Shown: positions 22,628 through 34,612, counted from the first letter of the stretch. The stretch is 64,000 nt of DNA from Sclerotinia nivalis (GCA_029531795.1 JAPEIS010000016.1:1488001-1552000); one strand, 5' to 3'. Program-made: numbers and translations. The notes: generated from the letters alone by a model not told the origin.

Positions 22628-23795
22628 AATAAACAAATAAACAAAACAAATCAATTCAATTCTAAAATAATATTATATATATTCATAAATTTTCATCAAA
22701 ACGATTAAATGAAATAATTATCCTTAACAGAATTTGTTTTAAACAATTTGATTTCTAAAATAATAAATTATTTATTATTCTTTGTAAATTATAATTTCAA
22801 TCTATTATTAAATATAGAATCTAATAAACCTTACTCTTTAAATATAATAATAACTCAAAAGTATAAATTCTTTAAAGGAAATAAAACAATCAATAAAATA
22901 AAGTATATTCTAGATCAATTTAGAGTATTTGTAAAGCAATTTATTATAATCTATAAAAAATATATAAATCGAAATAAATCAAATTCATTATAATATATAA
23001 AAGAATAAAAAGTATATATAAATACGAAAAATATAAAAACGTTTTATAAAACAAAAAAGCTTAATAATAAATAAATCGAATTATATAAAATAATAAAGGT
23101 TTATCTATATACTTATTTAATCGAATTATCAAAAAATATACAAATCTTTCTAGTATTCTATTATTCATTGTTAAGATCAATATATTCAATACTTTATTTC
23201 CTAAAACAAATTATAATCAATAAATCGGAATCAAAAACTACAAAAGATAGAATCCTCGAAAAAGAAAACAAAAAAAAAGAACTAATCCAGAAATGAATAT
23301 TCGAGGATATATTTGATAATCATAGCAAAGATAACTATCATTATCAAATCAAATAGAAATACTATATACCAATCTAACAATCGATATCAAATCTAAAAGA
23401 CAATAAGAAAACCCTAATCGAATATCACTATTTACATTTTGAAAAACCTGGATTATCATTATAAATCTTGGATTATTCAAATATTATAGTATTATTGTTA
23501 ATTTTAATTCCTATGAAAATTTTACAACAATCAACAAAAAAGAAAATACAGTTTGTTTGAACAAGAAAATAATATCTTAAATTTTAAAACGATCTTAAAA
23601 TTTGAAGAGTGGTTTTATAATTCAAGAATTTGAAATATTTAGATAAGATTCTATTTGAACGATTGTTTTACAAAGGATTTTATCAATAATTTGAGAACAA
23701 ACTAGGCTTTGAGAAAAAGAATACTATCACAAATTCGTAACCCGTTCCTAGTTAGTTTACATAAATATCTAAAGTACCCTACCACCACCGTGATA
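22628..23795 (+). mobile_element. Gypsy-5: 3' fragment of a Gypsy element (integrase end plus LTR)
   Basis: This aligns with the last 1.2 kb of Gypsy-2 (about 50510-51748). It contains an open 81-residue piece (22748-22993) of the integrase C-terminal region, with YLLFFVNYNFNLLLNIESNK, the fungal version of the GYSPFFANYG segment. It ends in an LTR with an internal deletion. Everything upstream of the integrase end is missing. Confidence 0.85.
23725..23795 (+). repeat. Internally deleted 3' LTR of Gypsy-5 (71 bp)
   Basis: Both ends of the 146-bp LTR are present (TATCACAAATTCG at the start, CCACCGTGATA at the end), but the central 75 bp including the TATA-like box are gone. The join falls between two similar strings present in full LTRs (cctaaggcaccc and cttaaagcaccc), suggesting deletion by slippage or recombination between them. 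Confidence 0.88.
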
Positions 23796-26303
23796 GAACT
23801 TTTCAAAGTTTTATTATCCTTTAAACGATCTTTTACGAAAAAAAAATATTTGATAATAAAGAGATGATTATACAATAATCTTTGAAAATCTAAAAAATAT
23901 ATTTATAATAACTCTAATATTAATCTATTTTAATTATAATAAAAAAACCATATTGGAAATAGATACTTCGGATTGGATTTCGGGAAAAATATTTTCTCAA
24001 TATAATAATAACAATATTTTACGATTAATAATATATTTCTCTTTTAAATATTCAATAATTAAATATAATCTATAATAAAGAATTATTAGTTATTATCAAA
24101 TCAATAGAAAAATAACGATTAAAATTATAAAAATCCTAATAGAAATTCAAGATTTTGATTGATTATAAGAATCTAGAATACTTTATAATAACGAAAATAT
24201 TAAACCCATAATAAATATAATAATCAAAATTCTTATCCTAATATAACTTCTGAATTGTTTATCAATCAAAAATCAAAGCAATCTATCGAAATATTTTAAA
24301 CTATCAACGAAAAGATTGATCTAATATTTCTAATCCCAATAATGAATACTTTAAAAATCAAAAATATATTGTTCTATTTATTGATAAATTCGATACAGAT
24401 CTATACAAAGAATTTACAGATGAACTTTTATTAATTATAATAGATTAAATAATATTATTCAAGGATAAATCTACTAATAAATTTATCGATATAATATACA
24501 ATAGATTCGATATAATTAAACAATTAATATTAATAATCGAAAATCACTTTACAATTAAATAATCAAAAGAATTCCGAAAAATCCTATAAATAGCTATACA
24601 AAATTATTGTATCCATAATAATAAAATCTATTATTATAAAAAACTTTGGATTTCTTTTGATAATAAATTGAAAATATAAATTATATATAAAATATATTTG
24701 TCGAATCTAATCGATTATCTTAATCATATAAAAATTATCGATTTTGTTTTTAAGAATTATTAAGAATTATAAATATATCAAGAAATAAATACTTATATTC
24801 AAGCTTACGAATTCTATATCTAAACAAAATCCCTGAAATCATTTTCTTCAGATTTCCTAAAATTGTTATCTATCCCTTTTCGAATTTGATTAAATATTTC
24901 GATCAATTATATTACATTTTTACTAAATTATAAATATTATAATTCGATATACAAGTATATATTAATAATTGTTTATAGATTAACAAAAATAAAGTATTTT
25001 ATAAATATAAGATCTTCAATAATAAAAGAATTGATTAACACTTTCATCAATTGTATTTATATATTATATAATCTATTAGATAATATCATTTCAAATCAAG
25101 AAATATAATTTATATCGAGATTCTGGATATAATTCTTTAAACGATTAGGAATAATCCTTAAATATAATTCAGTATTCTATTTACAAATAGATAAATAGAA
25201 TAATTATTTTTGATAGAATTTGCTTCAAACAATTTGATCTTTTAAAATATTTTTTATAAATTATAATTTCAATTTATAATTAAATATAGAATCTAGTAAA
25301 CTCTATCCTTTAAATATAGTAATAATTCAAAAATATAAATTCTTCAAAAAGAATAAAATAATCAATAGAATAAAATGTATTCTGAATCAATTTAAAGTAT
25401 TTGCAAAGCAATCTATTATAATCTATAAGGAATATATAAATTGATATAAATTAGATTTATTATATTATATAAAAGAATAAAAAAATACATATAAATATAA
25501 AGATATCTTATAAAATAAAGAAATTTGATAATAAATGAATTGAATTATATAAAAGATTTATTTGTTTAATTAAATTATTAAAGAATATACAAATCTTTTT
25601 AGTATTTCATTATTTATTATTAAGATTAATATATTCAATATTTTATTTTTCAGAATAAATTATAATTAACAAATCGGAATCTAAAACTACAAAAGATAGA
25701 ATTCTTAAAAGAAAAGATGGAAAAAAAGAATCAATTCAGAAATAGATATTTGAAGATATATTCAATAATTATCATTATCAAATCAAATGAAGATACTATA
25801 TATCAATCTAACAATCAATATCAGGTTTAAAAAACAATAAGAAAACTCTAATCGAATATTATTATTTATATTTCAAAAAACCTGAACTATTATTATAGAT
25901 CTTGAATCATTTAGATACTATAATATTATTATTAATTCTAACTCTTATAAAAATCTTACAACGATCAATAAAAAAGAAAATATAATTTGCTTAAATAGAA
26001 AAATTGTATTTTAAATTTTAAAATGATTTTAAAAAACAAAAAGTAATTTTACAAATCAAAGATTTGAAGGTTTAGATATTTCAAATAAAGTTCTATTAGA
26101 ATAATTGTTTTACAAAGATTTCATTGATAATTTGAGAATAAATTAGATTTTGAGTACTATTACAAATTCATAACCCATTCTTATTAGTCTATATAGATGC
26201 CTCAGATATCCATCCTCTATATAGTTGATGTTCTTTCTAGTATCTTCTTCTCTTCTTTATATAATATCATTATATTATTAAGCTATCTATCTTCACCGTG
26301 ATA
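23796..26303 (+). mobile_element. Gypsy-6: 3' half of a Gypsy element (RNase H, integrase, LTR)
   Basis: It begins abruptly at the RT/RNase H boundary immediately after the Gypsy-5 LTR and runs to a complete 146-bp LTR. RNase H shows as KKTILEIDTSDWISGKIFSQ near 23940-24000, and integrase is readable at about 24900-25200. It is the most AT-rich of the Gypsy copies, and no long open frame survives. The 5' half is absent. Confidence 0.85.
26158..26303 (+). repeat. 3' LTR of Gypsy-6 (146 bp)
   Basis: It is full length and strongly mutated, starting TATTACAAATTC and ending CACCGTGATA. Confidence 0.9.
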
Positions 26304-26447
26304 GAAAGTGATTAAAGAACTAATAGAAAGGCTATAGTGATTTCTATTAAAGATCGAATAAAGATTTGATGAAATAAGGATATAAATGATCGTATTGTAT
26401 AATAACTATAGTGTTTAAATTAATAATTGTTCTTGAACACGAAGTTT
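26304..26447. other. Unassigned AT-rich spacer
   Basis: Nothing recognisable is seen between Gypsy-6 and the GC-rich patch. Confidence 0.4.
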
Positions 26448-26600
26448 TATATAAGGGAATCCATTCTAGCTATATAGATCTTCGTTCTGAGAGCTTTAGA
26501 AGCCTAGGAATTCCTTCTGCTCCTGGAGCATATAGAGCCCTTCGGATCCTAATGCTCCATCACGTGATCACTTGATCAGGTGAATTACAGTTGTTACGAG
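26448..26600 (-). repeat. GC-rich patch, candidate solo LTR
   Basis: Near-normal base composition in AT-rich surroundings. On the minus strand it runs from GTTACGTCGGATCTCGTAAC, a short inverted repeat, to CCCTTATATAAAACTTCG (TATA-like) and CAAGAACA. It splits a mariner remnant from the sequence to its left. No clear target duplication is seen, so the LTR call is tentative. Confidence 0.4.
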
Positions 26601-26603
26601 ATC

Positions 26604-27014
26604 CGACGTAACTTTTCAAAGGGTTGAATTTTGAATATCAATTTATATAGAATAATATTTTTATTTATTGAATTCATAAGATTAAAGATTGATTTATTGT
26701 TTATAATATTATATAATTAAAAATTTAATCTTTATACTCCTCTAATTTAAATCCTATTGAATATATTTAATAATATCTAAAAATCAGGATTTTTAAAATA
26801 TTCTCAAATATTATTATAGATAAATCAAAATCAGAATATACAAAATAACGATTTGAATTATATTTTCAAATAATATAAAATACTTTGAATAAAAAATTAT
26901 TTTTCAAATTGATTGAAAGTATATTTTCTAGAATCGAAATATATATCGAAATAAAAGATTGATATAAAAAATATTAAACGATCGAATTATTATTTATTGA
27001 ACTAATTCTATATT
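26604..27014 (+). pseudogene. Tc1/mariner transposase C-terminal remnant
   Basis: Translation with frame breaks gives a segment equivalent to QDNAPIH (near 26650-26680), then WPLYSPDLNPIE-type sequence degraded to SLYSSNLNPIEYI near 26735-26765, and a tail similar to the mariner at 8476-9834. The upstream half is missing, cut at the GC-rich patch. A string GAACTTTAACGCAGTG before TA near 27339 may be its right terminal repeat, beyond the solo LTR. Confidence 0.7.
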
Positions 27015-27208
27015 TGTTGGTATCACTTCGATGATACTACTCGTATACTATACGAGTAGTACTAGTAGTACTATTATAGTATTTGTATTTATTGATTCTT
27101 GATTGCTACTTTCTATGAAATGAAGAGGCTATTTATATTGAAGGGGAGAGGACTAGAGTTCACTAGTAATACGGCTTATTGTGAGGTTGATTATATGATA
27201 TACCGACA
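27015..27208 (-). repeat. Copia-type solo LTR (194 bp)
   Basis: On the minus strand it starts TGTCGGTATATC and ends ATACCAACA, the same terminal style as the Copia-A LTR but otherwise different. The perfect target duplication atatt flanks it (27010-27014 and 27209-27213). A perfect palindrome with 12-bp arms lies at 27036-27060. It inserted into the mariner remnant. Confidence 0.9.
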
Positions 27209-27361
27209 ATATTAAAAAATACCCTAATTAAATATTTTCATTTTGATTATTAATATAAATCAATTGATCAATTGTTTATAAAAGTTATAATATTTATAAA
27301 AGTTGTATAAAATAATAAACGAGAACTTTAACGCAGTGTATTACGATTATATATATATATC

Positions 27362-27614
27362 TGTTGGAAGGACATTTAAGTATATATTATTGTATATGTA
27401 ACTAATATTCTATGGTATAGTTTGAAAAGATGAAGTGCTAATGCGGAAGCTAGTATTAGCGAGTATTATGTGTTTTAATATTTCTTTTATGATTAGAAAT
27501 TATAATCATTAAAGAATTATATGAAATATATAATAAAGTTTTGTTAACTTTTGTAGCAATGTTCTAGTCTTCAACTATAGTTGTATTGTCTAGTCTTTCT
27601 GTGGAAATTCAACA
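27362..27614 (-). repeat. 3' LTR of Copia-B (253 bp)
   Basis: It starts TGTTGGAAGGAC and ends GGAAATTCAACA on the plus strand, the TGTTGGAA/TTCAACA termini typical of many Copia elements. The first 70 bp recur at 60383-60453. Confidence 0.9.
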
Positions 27615-27659
27615 ATCTATAATCCTAAGCTCATATTACAATACAAGAGTATTTTCAAT

Positions 27660-27990
27660 TATTCTTTATCAATATCGAACCCTAAATCAATGTAATGTAT
27701 ACAAAAACCAGGGTATATGAATTGTTTGATAAAAATATCTGTTGTTTGATCGATTTCTATAATCTATAAGACTTTAAATCTATTTGTATCAATTATATTG
27801 TCTCTAATATAATGTTATTTGATATTAATATACTTTGCCTTATTATAAAACTTATTTTCTTTAATTCAATCTATACTATTTTTGTTGTTGCAATATAACA
27901 TTGGAATAAATAATTTAATCGAAGATCTTTCCTTTAGATTCTGAATTAGTTTTTCTATTTATATTAATTCCTTAGATCCTTCATTTGCAG
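27660..27990 (-). pseudogene. Copia-B RNase H remnant
   Basis: Minus-strand translation gives LYCNNKNSID, aligning with the family CDNQSA motif, then KENKFYNKAKYINIK and HYIRDNIIDTNRFKVL, the characteristic end of Copia RNase H. Asp of the CDN motif has become Asn, and stops interrupt the frame. Confidence 0.8.
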
Positions 27991-27999
27991 TGATGATCT

Positions 28000-29310
28000 T
28001 TGTCTTCATTGTATTTTAAAAGATAAATTTCAGTTTTGTAGATAATCAGATTATTGTTTCTTTATATCTTATAATTATAATACCCTAAGTTGATTTATTT
28101 TGTTATTTAAAATTTTATATAGAATCTGTAAAAGCATTATATTCGGAAGGTAATTATTATAATTGTTCTAAATATATTTGTAAAATATTGAAGTAAATAC
28201 TTTGTATAAACAAAATTTTGTTTTAGATAATTATATAATTCTAATTAATTGTTTTATAACCAAAAAAATATTGAATCGATTACAATTTGCTAAATATATC
28301 GTTAAATCTATAATCTATAAATATAAATTCTTGTTATCCTTTTCAAATAATTTTTCTATCTTTATTATATAAATAATTGTTTTTAAAAGAAATAATAGAT
28401 TCTTTTTTGCAAAATCATCGATTTGAAATTGCTGGAGGATCTTTTTCGTGTAATTTGAATTATGAATTTTAAGGATTCGTTTTACTCTATTTCGTTCAAT
28501 TTGAAGTTCTAGAAATACTTGAATAAACTCTAAATCCTTATACTTCTATTATTCATTAATCCTTTTCTTGATTTTATTGATATTTATTTGTTTCCCGACA
28601 ATTAGTATATCGTCGATATATAAAAGAATAGAAACACTTTTATCAACGAATAGATTTAGATCTACAAAAGAAATTGATAAATCCAATTCTTTAAAGAACT
28701 TTTTAACTACTAATTATCAAATTCTCAGGACTTGTTTAAGATTATAAAATGACTTTTTAAACTTAAAGAAAACTCTAACTCTTTGAAGATTTTTCTGAAG
28801 CATTTCTTTGATTTCAGGGAATACTTCTTTAAAGAACTATAGAATTTTTATTAGTATTTCTATATTTATTAGTTTCGTATTAAGAAAAACAATATTTATA
28901 TTTATATTATCTATTTCTAGATCTTTAGATACAACTTTAACGAATAAAGTTTTCAATGTAGAATATCTTCCGATTTCTGCAAATATCTCTTTGAAATCAA
29001 TACCTTTCTATTGTAGATATCCTTTGATAATGAATTTAGCCTTTCGTTTAGCTATTTTATTAAATTGATTCATTTTGTTTTGCAGAATCTATTTGGAAGT
29101 TATCAGTTTCTGGTCTTTTAGTATTTCCCCTTGTATAATCTCGAATATGCTGTTCTCCCGAAGACTAATCAATTCAGATCTAATAGTTTTTAACCATTGC
29201 TTATTATCTTTTTGTATAACCTCTTCAAATTCTATTGTTTCAAGAAATACTATTGGATTATTGGTTTGAGCAGAATTTTCAGTATCAACAATAATAACTT
29301 TCAAGGCTTT
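28000..29310 (-). pseudogene. Copia-B reverse transcriptase remnant
   Basis: The N-terminal side is a 71-residue open piece (29304 down to 29089) with FEEVIQKDNKQWLKTIRSEL and ENSIFEIIQGEILKDQKLIT, strongly typical of Copia RT. The polymerase motif YIDDILIVG is intact at 28595-28621. Stops elsewhere break the frame. The plus-strand open frames at 28808-29068 and 29075-29269 are shadows. Confidence 0.87.
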
Positions 29311-29415
29311 TATTTATTATACAATTTGATCATTAAAAATCTTTCTCAAACGATATTTGTAGATAATATTCAATAAACTTTTAATTGTATTGATATTTGT
29401 TTGTAGGATCTTCTT

Positions 29416-30464
29416 CTATATCGAAGATCTTCTTTTTTTCTTTTGTTGAAATCCTTCTATTATAAATAATGAATCTTTCTTTTTAACTTTTGAAGCTTTC
29501 TTATTTATATTAGATTTTGAAATTATTTTGTTTATATTAAATTTTGAAATTGCTTTATCTATATTAGACTTTAGAATTGTTTTGTCTATACTAGATTTTG
29601 AAATTACTCTATTTGTATTAGATCTTAAGATTGCTTTATCTATACCAAACTTTGAAATTACCCTGTCTATATCAAACCTTAAAATTGCTTTATTTATATT
29701 AGACTTTAAAATTGCTTTATTTATATCAGACCTTAAAATTGTTTTGTTTATATCAGACTTTGATTTAATTGAAGTTTCTTTAAATGGAAAACTATATTCA
29801 TTGAAATCAGTATCTACAATTATTATTATCTTCTTGAAAAGAAGATTAAATAGAAAATAAATATAATATCCATTTATTTCAACAAATATAAAATCCCCTT
29901 TTAATATTTGTAATTCAAACTTCTTTATTAGTTTTCCTGGATGTTGAGAATTGAAAACGAATGCTTTATAATCAAACACTTGTAGATTCGAGAAATCCGG
30001 TAATCTGTTATAGTATATTTCGAAAGGAATTATCGTTGTAGATAAAGATTCTGATTTCCCGAATAGTAAAGCTTTCGTTGGAATTCTATTATATAATCAA
30101 ATAGTATAACGAGTTGTTAGTTTTTATTGATTATCTAGTATATTTACCTGATCGAATAAACTTCTAGATCTAGTATTGATATCTTGAATTTGTTTTTTAG
30201 TGATTCTATTCATAAAATACTTTTCTAAAGGAAAAAGTTTGAATTGTATACGAAGTTTTTTGAGTTCGTTTTAAAATGCTATACCAAATTCGCTTTTTCT
30301 ATTATCTATACAAACAATTACAATTTTTTCTTTTATTTCGTTTTCAATTTTCTTGATAAGATTTATTAGAACAAAAACTATTATTATAGTCTTTTTATCT
30401 TTTATATAATATATCCAATCAACTTTTGTAGTATTATCTATAATAAAAAGAAAATATCTATTTC
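29416..30464 (-). pseudogene. Copia-B integrase core (C-terminal part) and repeat-containing linker
   Basis: From 30464 leftwards, the integrase core reads FLFIIDNTTKVDWIYYIKDKK (first catalytic Asp, family DDATR), IENEIKEKIVIVCIDN and SEFGIAF (second Asp kept). The 187-residue open piece at 29416-29979 begins with the post-core segment FDYKAFVFNSQHPGKLIKKF and then contains about ten copies of a nine-residue repeat of the form DINKAILKS before a Lys-rich stretch. The integrase N-terminal half lies 21 kb away at 51754-52200 because Gypsy-2 inserted in the core. Confidence 0.85.
29500..29765 (-). repeat. 27-bp in-frame tandem repeat in the Copia-B integrase-RT linker
   Basis: About ten imperfect 27-bp units each encode nine residues (consensus D/N-I-D/N-K-A-I-L/S-K-S). 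The repeat stays in frame on the minus strand and also on the plus strand, where the 29528-29860 open frame is its mirror. Confidence 0.9.
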
Positions 30465-30610
30465 TGTCACGGGTTCGTAACCCGTTCCTAGCTAGTCTGC
30501 ATGGATGCCTAAAGCATTTATCCCTTATATAGTCGGCGCTCTTCCTAGTACCTTCTTTCTTTTTTGTAAAATATTATTATATCTTAAAGCACTCTATTAT
30601 CATTGTAATA
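30465..30610 (+). repeat. 5' LTR of Gypsy-2 (146 bp)
   Basis: It starts TGTCACGGGTTCGTAACCCG, with an inverted repeat of ACGGGTT and AACCCGT around a 3-nt loop, and ends CATTGTAATA, a RIP-altered CCGTGACA. Confidence 0.95.
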
Positions 30611-30739
30611 GTATATTCTATTTTTCATAAAGACTTTATTATTGAATAGAAAAGACAATCTAGTTTTGCCAAATAATCAATTTTACAAAATATTCGGAAA
30701 CTTCGATTATCAATATATCAATAAACAATAAACAATATC

Positions 30740-32460
30740 TTAATTCGATTCCAATCCAGATCTAGATCTAAACCTAGACCTAAACCCAAATCTAAACTCA
30801 AACTCAGATCTAAACCTTGATTTAATTAGTATTACATTGTTATACAATCAAAATCAAAGATTCCACAATTATATTTTAGTTTTTAAGATTGTTTTAAATA
30901 ATCCATCATTATATTAGATACTATTCAATCAATTTTATCAAAATCATCGATACCCTCAACCCGATCAAAAATAATACCCGAGTTCCAAAAGTATATTAAA
31001 TCTGTTTTCTTTAATTATTAATGATTTATATATGAGTTCTTCAGTGTTGAAGATGGAGATCTTAAAGATTCAATCTTTGTTTCCGATATATTTATCAATA
31101 TATAGAACTTTGAAGCTATTGTATATATATAATATTTGTTTAGCTTTATAAAACGAATACTAGTTTAAATAAAACAATATTGATAAGAAATATATATATT
31201 ATAAGGAGATCTGCAATTAAACAATACAATCAATACGAGATTAATGATCTAAAACTTTGCTTTTCAAGAACAATTTGATCAATCATTTATTGATACAAAC
31301 TTTGCTGTATCAATTTATCGATTATAACAAACTACAAAGAATCCTGAACTATTCAAAGGTGAAAAAACAAACCTTTTGATTTGATAAAACGAATATAAAG
31401 ATTGAAAGATAAATTTATATATTTATTAGAAAAGCAATCCTGTAATTTTCGATATAGAATAAAAGAAATTGTTATATATAATTTCTTTTTTGAAAAGAAC
31501 AATTTAATAAGAAAGATGAAAGAACATAGAAGGAATTATAGATAATATATCAGAATTTACTATTATAGATGTATTTCTAAAGAAACTCGATAATCTTTAT
31601 ATTTCAATTGATATTGAATATGAAACAATAATCAAATTCGATAAATTTAAAAGAAACAAAAAAACTCTGTTTTCCTTTTTTTTTATTTACAATTGGAATA
31701 TTTGAGTATATTTAATAGAAAGATTCTCTAAAAGATAATTCTTACAATGAAATGAAAAGTTATTGATAAATTGAAAATATTAATAAAAGGCAATTCAAAT
31801 TCTTATGAATTCATTGATACAAAAGAATAAAGAAAGAAATTCCAAGTATAAAGTCAAAACTGTTAGAATAACAAATATTATAATACAAATTCCTTGAAAT
31901 TTAGTTCAACTTATATTCAACAACAAACATTGTTAGTATTTTATATTCAAAGTGATCTTATAGATTTCGATATAATCAAAACCTTGAAACAAATATAAAG
32001 AGAATATGAATATTTTTATAATTTATATTACTTTTGTAAACAATTTGATTATTGAGTTATAAATTGTAAAGTAAAAAAATAAGTCGATATTATAAGAAAT
32101 GTAAACGGATATAAAAGTATTTCCTATAAAAATAATTATTTGAAAGGTAATCATTAATTATATCAAAACCAATAATACTATTTGAATAGTTCAATCAATC
32201 GAAGTAGCTATTAACGAAAAGGATATCAAATATAGTTTCAAATTCAACAATACTATCTCTTTAATCCAATTGGTCGTAGAAGTTTCCAATGAGATAATTA
32301 TCAAAGTTACAATAATCATCAACAACAATATTTCAATATATTCATTGGATTCGTTGAAGAAGAAACATTAGTATCATTAGAAAGTATATCAAATATATTT
32401 TTTTGTAATATAATATTATTGTTATCTATATTTATTCAAAAGCATTCGGGAAAAGTTTAA
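30740..32460 (+). pseudogene. Gypsy-2 gag remnant
   Basis: The low-complexity Asp/Asn-Pro repeat near the N-terminus lies at about 30760-30830. The zinc knuckle near 32025-32065 reads YYFCKQFDY then INCKVK, keeping two of four ligands. Many stops. It aligns with Gypsy-1 and Gypsy-3 gag along its length. Confidence 0.75.
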
Positions 32461-32599
32461 TCTTTGCGATAAATCGTTTGCGAGGGTTATTAAGGGATAT
32501 AGAATAGATATGATGAATAATAACTAATAAAAAACTTTTATAGTTTAATTCTATAAATAATAAATCTCTATTTATTCAAATTATTATATTCCTAATATA

Positions 32600-32800
32600 T
32601 TTTTCTTCCTTTAATATAACTAGTTTGATTGATAATGGATGTTCAAGAAAGGTATTTGCTGATCGTTTTTTTATTGACCGAAACAATATCCCAATTTGAT
32701 TTTTATTATATCATTACGAACTTTGTTTAATAGATAGAAATACTATAGATATTATCATTGACTATTTCGTAATAAATATAACGATAGAATAATATAAAAA
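32600..32800 (+). pseudogene. Gypsy-2 aspartic protease remnant
   Basis: The sequence SLIDNGCSRKVFADRFFIDR is readable, the best-kept active-site segment among the Gypsy copies. The triad reads D-N-G where most retroviral proteases have D-S/T-G. It is followed within about 20 residues by stops. Confidence 0.78.
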
Positions 32801-33899
32801 AATATAATTATTCTTTGTTACAAAACTTTCTAAAGAGATTCCAATTATTTTCGAGTTATTATAATTACAATATTATAATCTATATATAAATTGATAGGAT
32901 ATAACTCTTTTTTTCAATTTTCACTATTGTATGATATATTGTTGTTCTTATAATATATTCGATTCAATATAAACATTAACAATCTCTTCATCAATATATA
33001 TAGATCAAATATACAAAAGTAGTATATCTACAAAACTATTTATTGATAAAATCCTTAATATATTATTTCCAATTAAAACTTTCTTTTTTAATGTAAAAAA
33101 GATCCCTTTCTGATTATTATTATTTGTCGAAGATGAAAAAGAAAACTACGAAATATACATTCAAAATTTTAGAACGATCTTAAAAAAACCATTGGAGCAA
33201 GATTACGATAAATCGGTTTCTACAAACAAAGGCTATAAATCAATGAAAGACTCTGGAATTGATTTATAAATCGATAAAATCTTGATACTCGATATAAATC
33301 ATTATTGTATAAGAATTTGCAATAAGGGAATATTGTTTCAAGTACAAATGATATCGAATCGATATTTTATCCAGTACGAGTCTATACAAAAGATCGTTGA
33401 ACAATATTGATCGAAGTTAATATTAAAGAATAAACCTTTATTATCGTTATCAGTTCTAATTCCAAAAAAGCAAATCGAGGTCATTTCCAATACAAAACTA
33501 GATTTAAATAATATCTGTTGATTATAAATTATTAGTTTTATATCCATTTGTTAATAGGATAAAATGAAGATTATATATCTTATATAAAAGGAATTGAATC
33601 GAGCAAAAGAGATTATTCGATAAGAATATCTATATAAAGCAATAATGGTTTTGGTTTTTCAAGAATAGGATTTTAAGGATATATTATATAAAAAAGGCAA
33701 TATTGTTAATACATTAACTAAAGTATCTTCGAAATTCTACGATTTTGTTTATCATTGTTATCAATCAGAATACCTTCGAAAAATAACAGAAATGAATATC
33801 GAGAAATTCCTTAATAACAAATCATTCTTCAATGATAATGAGATTAAAAAAAAGTTTCTTTTATAGTTTCAAAACAAGCTATTTGTTTTTCTATTTCGC

Positions 33900-34466
33900 T
33901 ATATAGATATACTTCCTTTATATCGGGTATAAAATTACAAAATAGAATTAATACCTGAAAAGAATCTCTATATTTCAAAAATCGCTTTTTGTCTTTTCTT
34001 GAATTAAAGGTAATTAGAAAATAGATCGATGACAATCTTGTCAAAGATTTTATTTGGGAATCAAGATTACGAAATACAACTCTATTACTTCTAATAATCA
34101 AACCTAATAAGGGGGTCTGTATTTATCAAGATTATTATAATTTGAATAATATTACTATTAAAAACCGATACCCTTTATCAATTGTTTAGGAAACTTTGAA
34201 TATTTTTTATAATACAAAAATCTATATTAAATTAAATATTATTGTTGTTTTCAATAAATTTTATATTATAGAAGATAATAAATAAAAACCTGTTTTTATT
34301 ATTCGATTTGGATTATTCGAATCATTAGTTATATCTTTTAATCTTTGTAATATATTAATGTTATTCAAATACTATATTAATCATATTTTGTTTAACGAAC
34401 TAAATAAATATTGTATTATATACCTCGATAACACCCTTATATACTTCAAAGATAAGAATCAATACC
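33900..34466 (+). pseudogene. Gypsy-2 reverse transcriptase, first part
   Basis: Near 34140 the frame reads NNITIKNRYPLSIV, then KIYIKLNIIVVFNKF and FGLFESLVISFNLCNIL, the palm motifs of Gypsy RT. The catalytic motif near 34416-34445 reads YLDNTLIY, so the second Asp is Asn. Gypsy-3 interrupts the frame about 30 bp further on, and RT resumes at 41330. Confidence 0.88.
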
Positions 34467-34612
34467 TATCACGGTGGTGGTAGAGTGCTTTAAGATATGA
34501 TGATATTCTACAAAGAAGGAAGAAGGTGCTAGAAAGAACGCCGACTATATAGGGGATGGGTACTTTAAGCAGCTATGTAGATTAGCTAGGAACGGGTTAC
34601 GAATTTGTGACA
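34467..34612 (-). repeat. 3' LTR of Gypsy-3 (146 bp)
   Basis: On the plus strand it starts TATCACGGTGGTGG and ends GTGACA. Its partner is 41179-41324. Confidence 0.95.

Noticed and set aside
22451..22654. 67-residue minus-strand open frame as a gene
   Set aside because: It runs across a tandem repeat, a GC-rich LTR-like patch and the start of a Gypsy fragment, so it joins unrelated sequences.
29528..29860. 110-residue plus-strand open frame with repeats
   Set aside because: It mirrors the 27-bp repeat whose minus-strand reading belongs to the Copia-B polyprotein.
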